Assembly: GCA_047967505.1 (NCBI GenBank) | Contig: CM106538.1 | Direction: 5' to 3' (one strand) | Length of the DNA stretch: 64,000 bases | From: Dipteris shenzhenensis | Lineage: Eukaryota; Polypodiophyta; Polypodiopsida; Gleicheniales | The notes under the pieces: generated by a model | The model's input: only the letters and a program-made list of their open reading frames with translations | What the model was told of the DNA's origin: nothing | The model's database searches: none | Program-made: the position numbers and the translations under genes | In this document: positions 46,701-49,194 of the stretch, piece by piece | Layout: each line of letters opens with the position of its first letter | Numbering within the stretch: position 1 is the stretch's first letter

Positions 46701-47164
46701 ATACCCAAATCACTTTTGACAGATCACGTTCTGTATAATTATGGATTCACATAGCTGTGTATGTATAGTGCTGGAAATACCTGAAGTTCTATCAAGGGCA
46801 CTGTTTAGTGCAGACTAAGTAGCATTATTGACTTGAGTTTCAGTGGATCACCTGTGCTTTATGGATATCACATAGCTGTGTATGTATAGTGCTGGAAATA
46901 CATCAAGGGCACTGTTTAGTGCAGACTAAGTAGCATTATTGACTTGAGTTTCAGTGGATCACCTGTGCTTTATGCCTCCAGTATTGTCATGAGCAATTTT
47001 AACCTTGGTCTATTTAAACTATATGTTGGCAGGGAGTTGGCTCTGCTGTAAATAAATTGGACAATCAGGTGGCCATGATTGCAGCTGTTCGAAGTATTGC
47101 GGATGCCTTACCCGTTCCATCACGTTCTTCTGTCAATCCTGTCTCTAAAGCATGGCTGTCATAG
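13858..47164 (+). CDS. YCF23: DUF561 / Ycf23-like protein, 5'-incomplete, seven exons visible
   Basis: Joining 13858-13932, 14125-14187, 14380-14439, 19389-19478, 20669-20776, 20908-21030 and 47033-47164 gives 216 residues with no stop until TAG. All junctions are GT-AG and all introns are phase 0. Diagnostic segments run in family order: GGATHVDIACSPQLV, VCVSSVEPEAF, VEIGNYDSFY, SVTVPHTLPLDEQV, GVDIIQTEGGTSS, PVMCASGLSDVTAPLAFAAG and GVGSAVNKL. The family is encoded as ycf23 in red-algal plastids and in cyanobacteria, and by nuclear genes for a plastid protein in plants. A TIM-barrel-like alpha/beta fold is expected; the biochemical role is not established. The start, any transit peptide and the first strand-helix pairs lie outside the visible exons. 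Reading frame and splice sites look functional despite the 26-kb last intron. Confidence 0.92.
14125..14187 (+). CDS. YCF23: DUF561 gene, second visible exon
   Basis: 21 codons starting VCVSSVEPEAF and ending AGAHL. Acceptor TACGTCAG, donor GTACTT. The preceding intron is 192 bp. Confidence 0.9.
14380..14439 (+). CDS. YCF23: DUF561 gene, third visible exon
   Basis: 20 codons, VEIGNYDSFYQSDRVFSAEE, acceptor TTGACAG, donor GTAATA. The next intron (4949 bp) carries the TR-GAG insertion. Confidence 0.92.
14782..14860 (-). repeat. LINE family C 3' terminus
   Basis: Read on the minus strand, this is the 3' end shared with 34630-34748, 34950-35014 and 49195-49262: CCCAT, a hairpin AGACC-TGTT-GGTCT, TTAATAGA, then a TTTC-rich tail. 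The body further upstream on the minus strand (to about 15180) is too diverged to assign. Confidence 0.65.
14861..15938. other. intron sequence, no gene recognised
   Basis: No coding signal. Between 15650 and 15840 a motif like ACCCTTCACAAG recurs with ACAC spacing, perhaps part of the leader or LTR of the gypsy fragment that follows. Confidence 0.4.
15939..16173 (+). pseudogene. Ty3/gypsy gag fragment, N-terminal part
   Basis: The frame opens MAQTRAQSRALLTGTSYM, a common style of gypsy gag start, and runs to the TR-GAG insertion site. Its last five bases (AGGAT, 16169-16173) are duplicated on the other side of the insert, and the gag sequence resumes at 18837. It is unrelated in sequence to the gag at 1986-3722. 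Confidence 0.6.
16174..16458 (+). repeat. TR-GAG 5' LTR
   Basis: 285 bp, TGATGGGATATC...ACCAACA. It lacks a few bases near 16193 that the 3' LTR has (TGCCCCAGG region). Confidence 0.92.
16459..16470 (+). other. primer binding site, tRNA-Met(i)
   Basis: TGGTATCAGAGC directly abuts the LTR end. This is the standard minus-strand primer site of plant LTR elements. Confidence 0.92.
17328..18170 (+). pseudogene. TR-GAG gag, one internal stop
   Basis: Starts MATILNMDKFNGKGFHTWQM, a copia-type gag opening, and keeps one frame for 280 codons to the stop after YEDHAF. The capsid-like part covers about residues 8-190 (FFELKMVSGTPLAAHV, SMPEDYDQVV, EEERHMELRR). Two CCHC knuckles follow at roughly residues 214-247 (CKHCGKTNHLSKDC, CKHCGKNNHHEKFC). 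The single lesion is TAG at 17607 after SEAW; the copy at 8640-9324 has CAA there, so Gln was lost. Without a pol gene, any replication would rely on proteins supplied in trans. Confidence 0.88.
18527..18542 (+). other. polypurine tract of TR-GAG element
   Basis: A G-rich purine run immediately 5' of the 3' LTR start TGATGGG, the expected plus-strand priming site. Confidence 0.8.
18543..18831 (+). repeat. TR-GAG 3' LTR
   Basis: 289 bp, TGATGGGATATC...ACCACCA, followed at once by the AGGAT target duplication. Confidence 0.92.
18837..19275 (+). pseudogene. Ty3/gypsy gag fragment, capsid part
   Basis: Continues the gag interrupted by the TR-GAG insert: YVDPIPPEVENAELRALY, then the capsid core MYFDTVDLTEGKKIASAASL, LLKDTAFLWWQRRLKDG and LTWESFEHVLNMQF. 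Two in-frame TGA codons occur, one after YTGQ (about 18978) and one after QECSKL (about 19218). Both sit where relatives would be expected to carry Arg, so each fits CGA to TGA. Homology ends near 19275. No pol follows, so this is a truncated insert that predates the TR-GAG element. Confidence 0.75.
19389..19478 (+). CDS. YCF23: DUF561 gene, fourth visible exon
   Basis: 30 codons from VLHLARRTRKLLP to PHTLPLDEQ. Acceptor TCTTTCAG, donor GTATTC. Confidence 0.92.
19479..20668 (+). other. intron 4, no embedded gene seen
   Basis: 1190 bp of AT-rich sequence with GT...AG ends. No transposon protein or repeat array was recognised. Confidence 0.7.
20669..20776 (+). CDS. YCF23: DUF561 gene, fifth visible exon
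   Basis: 36 codons including GVDIIQTEGGTSS and ending HGLIEK. Acceptor TTTAACAG, donor GTATTT. Confidence 0.93.
20908..21030 (+). CDS. YCF23: DUF561 gene, sixth visible exon
   Basis: 41 codons, ASPTLAAAYAISRG to FAAGAAGV, the segment before the phosphate-binding-like GVGS loop. Acceptor GTGACAG, donor GTATGC opens the 26-kb intron. Confidence 0.93.
21591..21861. repeat. 136-bp tandem duplication
   Basis: CCATCTAGAATACAGATGG... is repeated back to back at 21591 and 21727, nearly identical, with one single-base deletion in the second copy. No coding content. Confidence 0.9.
21862..22872. other. intron sequence, nothing recognised
   Basis: No homology seen. The right part (from about 22300) is probably the upstream portion of the LTR remnant ending near 23149, but its left boundary cannot be placed without a second copy. 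Confidence 0.35.
22873..23161 (+). promoter_or_regulatory. LTR remnant: TATA box to primer site
   Basis: CCTATATAAACG at 22873 looks like an LTR TATA box. 275 bp downstream, TGTTTCA ends a putative LTR, followed by TGGTATCAGA (23152-23161), a Met-tRNA primer site. No matching 3' LTR was found in the window and no gag is readable after it, so this is a truncated element. Confidence 0.5.
23162..24435. other. interior of truncated LTR element or intron, nothing recognised
   Basis: Follows the primer site at 23152. No protein domain is visible on either strand. Confidence 0.3.
24436..24825. repeat. 200-bp tandem duplication, diverged
   Basis: CCATGAAAGTACACC starts both copies at 24436 and 24636. 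The copies share TTTTATTCCTCTC and GCTTCTATCTTCCCCTT, with several small indels. Confidence 0.85.
24826..25499. other. intron sequence with one unassigned frame
   Basis: On the + strand, a frame from about 25186 to 25347 reads MHVGCLEIDAQVGAAKF, then VLANADHAVVAFLVAADSG and GFLIFKRGVY before a stop. It has a protein-like texture but I do not recognise it. Confidence 0.3.
25500..27861 (+). pseudogene. heavily decayed Ty3/gypsy remnant
   Basis: Only short pieces survive, in changing frames. A possible gag piece reads EFLLEPDEFDKFWKL (about 25530-25590). A protease-like stretch reads LALVLFDDGIAHDLIDTSLV (about 26155-26215). RT pieces read VDYKSLNRLTIKKKYSLPRM and LPRMDSLID (27113-27185), IDLRTGYH (near 27220) and KDVYKTVFNMPFGRYN (27256-27310). 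A possible RNase H start, WTNELDACFKQLKHEAISAS, lies near 27690. The last part, from a GTTTATGG segment to TTCCTGGAT, has a relative at 48020-48130. The LINE at 27884 inserted at its 3' side. Confidence 0.6.
28009..31749 (-). CDS. LINE ORF2: endonuclease-reverse transcriptase, two frameshifts at the ends
   Basis: 1246 open codons. The APE-type endonuclease covers about residues 1-230 (IVALQEHN, FICRDFNNAP with Arg in place of the usual Gly of GDFN, FVHSDHAPLWLRL). RT occupies roughly residues 480-740, with VDIAKAFDTVKRD, CSVRQGCPLSALLF and AYADDS near residue 690. A zinc-binding tail (CHRCLHSIEYVLHIFWFC) follows. The natural start seems to be ATG at 31780 (MTAHIKCFTLNVQG); one extra base in an A-run at 31714-31717 shifts it out of frame. 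A second shift near 28275 moves the usual C-terminus (WALWTLWMDRNHRVF) into the frame ending at 27965. The enzyme nicks DNA and copies element RNA at the nick. Confidence 0.9.
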   Translation of the reverse strand: MSRGCVTVGNGKSVWLYINRFQPDIVALQEHNQHVYEGKTGHYYGYDIFYAGEHSFSGVVLLIKHELQPVIALNDNKGRWLVLQCIIRGEVFEFASVYAPQSSRERTTIWDAMQQYPWRYHAFICRDFNNAPQQGDNTSRHTHMLTPERHAWSQLLMHLDLVDLWKELQPLSPGYIQHNALSSYQARLDRWYSVAPQQNGNFTCKMWIDYAFVHSDHAPLWLRLSFHAMPDDRLPQRRHLIVNNSYLQHAAFKAMVTEASHSLSSRSHFHIDDAWDSFVSKMQVVIRGYGKSYMKTLKETIAQAKFTCQDLTELSHLHSLSLHEQTTLCQARHCLKLNDHRKLAKWETRARQRAFTDKGCSSKQFFKSLHQRRLNTEICRVLMPDGSWTTSRSQLASTCVHHFSQQFGSAVPPSQQVLVARNLLLQHVSPIISTTQALELEEPFTERELSDAIKSCGRWKSPGWDGLTVEFFLEYWPLLKHTLLHMVNAAWQNQKMPDTWKTGLVKLLPKKQICESLADWRPITLMPVNYKVPTKMIVDQLKGFLHDGLHPAQYGFVPRRHITDNITNAYVGIKYAKYTQQDVLLLQVDIAKAFDTVKRDFISSTMQALGFGTKMQQVITWLYQDSKAACILSGDISTSWTLGCSVRQGCPLSALLFAIATHPMLQYLDHLLDTDQLHGLEIPGSHSMIAQAYADDSFFTPKNTRSDLSMIMRALSTYGLAVGLRVNFQKSKLLPLHAQEWHSILWPGEIVSASQLIRHLGYPLGWGLTRSQQIDWVLTKLRAKLEYWKLATWPLHVRLRITQSILIAYIKFYLPLIMFTKADLVSFMSAIMEIFWCSKNGKKSLRLLSMHRLCSPKIHGGLNILNIQMHLLAHRGKMMLQFMQGDQPWAFMIRSLLLHIHTSAFGHWQPTQWDFLFGSIQGKIRGCPFVSRLLLDWKHILSHLEWHGRDSLSGNSLRAENIYWSKVFYPSLAIQEPRRSYFLSFKGISSVADVLQDDGTLLSFSMATSKYGLGAYYRPLWHTIPAMLQPFLPVPCLKLQNRLEDWILHSSSSSARPLKLSHITVSSLYKVLLLPPWISDRANIVWHMDRPLKWWRKQLRLLWHYKVPLRQQLFLWRVLLGIFPSGQLLARRHIAPTVCHRCLHSIEYVLHIFWFCPHKVVTSSLSSDRGFERDFLLLLLASFSGCLVFIHRDRVLTYFLYGYATGHYGLYGWTEIIESLVIHYFHLLFFSNDLCSNHSMIVFRLV
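31990..33045 (-). pseudogene. LINE ORF1 with DUF4283-like domain, frameshifted
   Basis: Three overlapping frames share one protein. The first, MVEYSYEKTFQKERSVF, covers 33045 to about 32800. A DUF4283-like RNA-binding region follows at 32840-32418 (FEVIMVDEIHRPMLLEHSPL, HRCPVWVEVVDFPQCM, IAASLGEVVCPPRPN). A Cys-containing stretch (GACFDCKKFE) and a Lys/Ser/Pro-rich tail from 32313 to about 32023 complete it. Plant L1-type LINEs carry such an ORF1 before ORF2; it binds element RNA. At least two frameshifts break it here. Confidence 0.75.
33046..33612 (-). promoter_or_regulatory. LINE 5' untranslated / promoter region
   Basis: About 570 bp upstream of ORF1, purine-rich on the + strand. Four GTAC tetramers (33465, 33474, 33482 and 33502) lie within 41 bp near the 5' end. 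LINE promoters are internal, so this is where transcription of the element would be controlled. Confidence 0.55.
33613..33728. repeat. CT/CA microsatellite
   Basis: CT repeats followed by two long CA runs (33644-33673 and 33691-33728). It is the integration site of the LINE. Confidence 0.95.
33780..34688 (+). pseudogene. LINE family C, 3' fragment (zinc-binding tail and 3' UTR)
   Basis: Reads FRVSSHRLRIESGRAEWLPR, then CTLCDMHEVETKEHFIFRCP and IRGRFYCLF. This is the Cys-x2-Cys...His...Cys tail found after RT in this LINE family, and it aligns with the minus-strand copy at 49.2-52.1 kb (GQMRVSSHQLRIEARRAAPI, CKLCMTGAIETEEHFL). An Arg-rich C-terminal extension (about 34210-34430) and a 3' UTR follow, ending in the hairpin AGACC-CATC-GGTCT at 34641 and TTAATAAA. 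Endonuclease and RT are missing, a 5' truncation typical of LINE insertion. Confidence 0.8.
34689..34748. repeat. (CT)n tail of LINE family C
   Basis: Nearly pure CT repeat directly after the LINE 3' end. The same arrangement occurs in three other copies, so it may be the element's tail and not independent satellite DNA. Confidence 0.9.
34860..35014 (+). repeat. second LINE family C 3' terminus with (CT)n tail
   Basis: GTCTCAT, hairpin AGGCC-CGTGA-GGCCT at 34967-34981, CCCGAAGATGCTAATACAA, then CT repeats. It is similar to 34630-34690 but not identical, so it is a separate short insertion. Confidence 0.75.
35015..35110. repeat. C-rich and CA-rich simple sequence
   Basis: Poly-C stretches and alternating CA with some CG/GC steps, following the CT tail. 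Confidence 0.9.
35111..35527. other. intron sequence, nothing recognised
   Basis: No domain or repeat seen. It ends with AGATT (35523-35527), the target duplication of the copia element. Confidence 0.6.
35528..35800 (-). repeat. copia 3' LTR
   Basis: 273 bp; on the element strand it starts TGTTGGAATTATATC and ends CTATTCCTTCA. Confidence 0.95.
35801..35811 (-). other. copia polypurine tract
   Basis: On the element strand CTGCAGGGGGG runs straight into the 3' LTR. Confidence 0.85.
35836..40179 (-). CDS. copia gag-pol polyprotein, intact
   Basis: The start is ATG at 40179 (MAHQNQNDFQFGGLSQEDKL); the open frame extends upstream to 40425 but only from a TTG in the leader. Order, with residues counted from 40179: gag (LDGTNYSLWSFMV near 20), CCHC knuckle CHYCKKPGHHIAEC near 286, protease DSGAS near 392, pre-integrase HARYGHMHYNSL, integrase with first Asp near 595 (HSDVCGPMRT), second near 658 (RTDRGGEY) and Glu near 693 (AERKNRT), RT from about 970 with LYVDDLLLTG near 1131, and RNase H from about 1300 (DSDWAGDYDTRQSTSG) to IFTKALPREKF. 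All catalytic residues seen are present. The product would be cut into capsid, protease, integrase and RT/RNase H, as in other plant copia elements. Confidence 0.96.
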   Translation of the reverse strand: MAHQNQNDFQFGGLSQEDKLDGTNYSLWSFMVRNILISRNLWDYVNGDEIRPADIAPATPPHQGGGRGRAQSAAAGQVVGAATVNTPEQKRWDSRDALALSCISLSVKRSIIPHIRSCKTSRAAWDILESMYAARNDARVSFLKRELTNTHMEEGDSMSAHLTKLQDLREQLLNIDEIIPDSEMITTTLNSLPESYLSFHTSLNLSLRGGANPLSFHELIGLLLQEEQTRKNLASRAGEQAMLSKFKSKTKGQAKTAANQPSSGSGQPSQKAKSDASKPKKKGFCHYCKKPGHHIAECRKRIAKEKKNSSGMAVSDSAPCASDSGDAAANFVGQDYAFLSCISDSRLAVPDARDSTASCSDDTYAFLTCSFDSPSDASAFSVDETLNIWYFDSGASKHITSRKSLFTSLHPPPVGKKVTCANNSSYSVRGTGEVELTAIDGSIFRLSDVLYVPGITKNLLSVSTLNRDGFQVIFEDDKCAVRDREANNALMLSGTLLRGLFQLDIFQKRAAHALAISSPTVAMQNAELWHARYGHMHYNSLMTLQKFSMVDALPPLAIPPPHACEGCILGKMHRFPFKKDGSVKAVRKLQLIHSDVCGPMRTPSLGGHLYFVTFIDDYSNFTWVYGLKKKSEVFTVFKHFSAMVENETGLKIQILRTDRGGEYLSAEFDAFLKQKGIVHQLTVRLTPQQNGKAERKNRTLMEMDRCMLKSKHMPHKFWLEGLMCANYILNRAPTKALKTKTPFEVWNDRKPSVDHFRVFGCLAYAHVPVEFRHKLSDKAIKCIFVGYSAESKGYRLYNPATRKIIVSRDVIFSENSAYTQADFHMPSPSEDVFQGLLPIALGSPADFSDPNQNLQQPSHASVPPRDVMPPPQEVEQVVQQEIADIHAAKTVPNWLLQTLRESKLDAPLPGRTRSAARHMEGANSVESAYAGTLLDEEEPATFEEAQGNVHWMNAMHDELQSIAKNQTWDVVDLPPGKHAIGTRWVFKVKRKPDGSIDRYKARLVAKGYAQKKGIDYEETFAPTSRMTTIRSVIAMAAHFEWNVHQLDIKTAFLNGDLLEEVYVKPPPGFEITANALQVCKLNKALYGLKQAPRAWYAKIHAFLTSKGLHNSPTESTLYIKMDGGEILVILLYVDDLLLTGSNDDKIADFKTDLQTHFDMSDLGLLHFYLGIQFSHERRGTVMSQSKYVQKLLDRFNMQECKPISTPMEPGLKLTMHDAGESVDATLYSQAVGCLIYLCNTRPDIQFAVSQVSRYMHSPKTMHWQAVKRIFRYLQGTKSFGLLFPRGGDLQMHAYSDSDWAGDYDTRQSTSGNCFFLGKSCISWLSKKQSTVATSSCEAEYRAAFTATVECVWLRRLFADLYLSLEGPSPILTDSQSAIAVAKNPVFHARTKHIEVHYHYVREKLHAGEISMIFVSTHDNVADIFTKALPREKFEAFRSALNLYPFGD
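40180..41019 (-). promoter_or_regulatory. copia 5' leader with GTAC-rich minisatellite
   Basis: Untranslated leader between primer site and gag. At 40646-40958 it carries 23 GTAC tetramers, 16 of them GTACGG, partly as an irregular 18-21-bp repeat of the form GTACGGACGGCGAAA. GTAC is the core bound by plant SBP/SPL factors. The repeat leaves several frames open on both strands, none with a convincing start. Confidence 0.8.
41020..41031 (-). other. copia primer binding site, tRNA-Met(i)
   Basis: On the element strand TGGTATCAGAGC starts two bases after the 5' LTR end. Confidence 0.93.
41034..41306 (-). repeat. copia 5' LTR
   Basis: 273 bp, TG...CA on the element strand, nearly identical to 35528-35800. 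It is followed on the + strand by AGATT. Confidence 0.95.
41447..41905. repeat. long pyrimidine-rich low-complexity tract
   Basis: About 460 bp almost without A and with sparse G on the + strand. It is built from irregular copies of CTCCACCTCCGCC and CCCTCGCC. Open proline/serine-rich frames arise from this composition and are not treated as genes. Confidence 0.9.
41920..45870 (+). pseudogene. LINE family D ORF2 with many TAG stops
   Basis: Begins within the endonuclease (RRYDGLLERLDRFYVGNW, FDHSPVVLHL). It continues through a coiled region (ERERALRRDLASIERLREQ) into RT: QWRPITLLDTAYKILAKVL, LLLNFEKAYDRVEWSFL, CSVGQGCPLASFLFLFVAEA, then FANDTALYVEG, where Asn replaces Asp of the usual FADD. 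Thumb-like RYLGCQVGIDITEEQQIA and the maturase-like RNFLWVGSDGTRNTRARVAW follow. One frame holds from about 41990 to 43470, shifts once, and holds again to about 44650. Every stop I could place in those frames is TAG. The 3' end near 45860 reads TTAATAGAAGGTTCC followed by CTTTG. The N-terminal endonuclease is absent. Confidence 0.85.
45871..46740. other. intron sequence, nothing recognised
   Basis: A 112-codon frame at 46157-46495 has no recognisable features. No repeats noted. Confidence 0.5.
46741..46974. repeat. ~120-bp tandem duplication near the 3' splice site
   Basis: Two copies from ATGGAT...CACATAGCTGTGTATG to CACCTGTGCTTTATG, the second lacking about 10 bases. They end 58 bp before the last exon. 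Confidence 0.9.
47033..47164 (+). CDS. YCF23: DUF561 gene, last exon
   Basis: 43 codons plus TAG: GVGSAVNKLDNQVAMIAAVR, then SIADALPVPS and a short tail ending KAWLS. It follows exon 6 in phase 0 and completes the family's GxGSAVN motif, which makes this distant exon certain. Confidence 0.93.
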   Translation, partial: GVGSAVNKLDNQVAMIAAVRSIADALPVPSRSSVNPVSKAWLS

Positions 47165-47880
47165 TTCATACTGTTGCTAAAGTTTTGTTGAGGTCAAAAG
47201 GGAATTAAGCCTACACGTATTTCCCCGTTCCTGTTTATATTATCTATAAACATCAGTTCCAAGGTATGTTTTTTCTTATGCTTTTGCTTTTCAGTTTATC
47301 TTAATACCATCTACGACGTTTCATGCAAGTTTAATTATATTTATGCTATGCAGCTGGGACTGAAAGACAGACAGATGGATGCATCCCATTGGTATTGAAC
47401 GATATTTACTTTTTAATTGCCTGACTGAAATGTAATACAGAGTTAGCTTGCTTTAGTACAAACGTTGTCTCATTTTGATGTATTCAGGAAGGTTAGAGTG
47501 AGTCATTTCATTATGTTGAAGACATTTTTTATTTGGTCTTGTACAGCTCTGATTCTGGAATTTGAAGCTCTAAGATCCCTTTAAAAGATGAACTGTAATT
47601 GGTTGCCATATTCTTGAGTATGCTCTGTCTCATGACGTCATGAATTCACAGGAGTGTTATCGGATGACCTGGAAAGACTGTTATTTAATAAGAAGGCTTT
47701 TTTGGAAATACAAATGGCATTTTATAGCCCTGAAGATGTGTTTATTTAACGAATTTTTATGGCAAAAGATTGTGCGCATGTGGCTGAAGCCTTCTCCTTT
47801 AGTGCTAGCCTTCGTCATGGCTGCATCTGCCCTTCACCTCTGAAGTGCCGACAGAAACTCAGTACGAAGACTTTGTATAA
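47165..47880 (+). other. 3' UTR and downstream sequence
   Basis: AT-rich sequence after the stop codon. The start must be 3' UTR, but no single strong polyadenylation signal decides where it ends. Confidence 0.4.
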
Positions 47881-48130
47881 ATGGATGCTCAAGTATGTGT
47901 GGGTGTGTGGATTTGTATGTGTGAGAGCATATTTTTATACTATGGTCTACACCCACTGTTGGGCGTTGATGACGTCAGTGGGGATGTTGTAGTAGCTAGT
48001 CCTTTGCTATGCGTGATGGAGTTTATGGTTTTTAGGGGAGAACAAAGTATGGAAGCACACTGACTATCGTGAGATTGAAACTGCACTATGTTGTGTTTTT
48101 AGAGGATGAGTTTGGGAATGTCCCTGGATT
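47881..48130. repeat. dispersed repeat related to 13497-13760 and 27750-27865
   Basis: The left half (GTGTGAGAGCATAT...TAGTAGCTAGTC) matches 13590-13680. The right half (GAGTTTATGGTTT...AGAGGATG...CCTGGAT) matches the end of the gypsy remnant before the LINE at 27884. It is probably a piece of the same gypsy family. Confidence 0.6.
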
Positions 48131-49194
48131 CATCTAGGTATATATTAAGTGTATATTGGATGTATACTATGTAGCTATCATCCACTTTTATTTTATTTTC
48201 AGTATATCTTGTACTTAACATATAGTCCTTTGTCAGTCTGGCACTCCAAAGCATGTAGGTTAAGTTCAATTGGTAGAAAATAAAGGTAATGATGGTAAAG
48301 TGCCATGCTAATGACCCATCGGGTGGAGTTTTTGCAGGCATTGCTAGCCTCTGTTATCTTGCTTGCCATTTACCAAGTTGTCATGCAGATTTGAGCTCAA
48401 TTTTGAAGATTTCATTATAGTTAAACACACATTTGAGACACCTTCTGGATAGCTTTCAATTGTCTTACGAGCTCAAATTTGAAGATGTCATTGTGGTATA
48501 TAAGGTACTACAAGAGCTAATCACTACATTTTTTAAGGATTAGAAGGCCATGGTAATTTAGATGGAGAACTTCATCAACATGGTTTCGTGCTAGACATGA
48601 GAAAGGGAGAACTTATGATGAAGGAGTTTTCGCTAGTCATAAATGTGATTTTTTGAAAGAAATTATAGAAGGGTATGCAATGGCAAAGAAAATTGCAAAT
48701 ACAAGAAGAAAACTTGCCAAAACAAGGTGACTCTTTAGTAACAATGGACAAGAAAATGAGAATAGAGGCAAGAAAATGCTTAGCATTAATAGCATTGAAT
48801 ATGAGAGATTCTAATATAAAATCTTAGTTTTCTTAGATATGTAGCGTGTGTATTTCAGATCAATTTCTTTCTTCTACAAAATGGATCTAAAAAAAATTGT
48901 CCTATGATACAAATCTCAACTTCCATGAGAACATGTGCAAGGGTTTTTTAATTACTTAAAAACAATCCATTGGCAAGCCAACGTAACTAGACCCTAACAA
49001 ACTCGAGCTTAATCGAATCCCAATTTAGGCCTTTGCATTTGTATGCAACTTGCTTGTGGCCAATGCAAGCTATACACTTGTAGCACAAGGGGAAAATATA
49101 GTGAGTAGCAACTCTAAAGAAGAGCATGGCAAAGTGGGAGTGGAGTAAGTTTAGTAGGGAGATAGTTAGGAGGGCAAAGTCTAGGGTAGGGTGC
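48131..49194. other. AT-rich sequence, nothing recognised
   Basis: No coding signal or repeat structure was recognised. Confidence 0.5.

Larger units (their letters stand above)
21031..47032 (+). other. giant intron 6 of the DUF561 gene (26,002 bp)
   Basis: Bounded by donor GTATGC and acceptor GTTGGCAG; reading phase 0 is kept on both sides. It contains two LINE insertions or large remnants, a LINE 3' fragment, one full-length copia, a gypsy remnant, an LTR remnant and three local tandem duplications. Both orientations of insertion occur. Confidence 0.88.
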
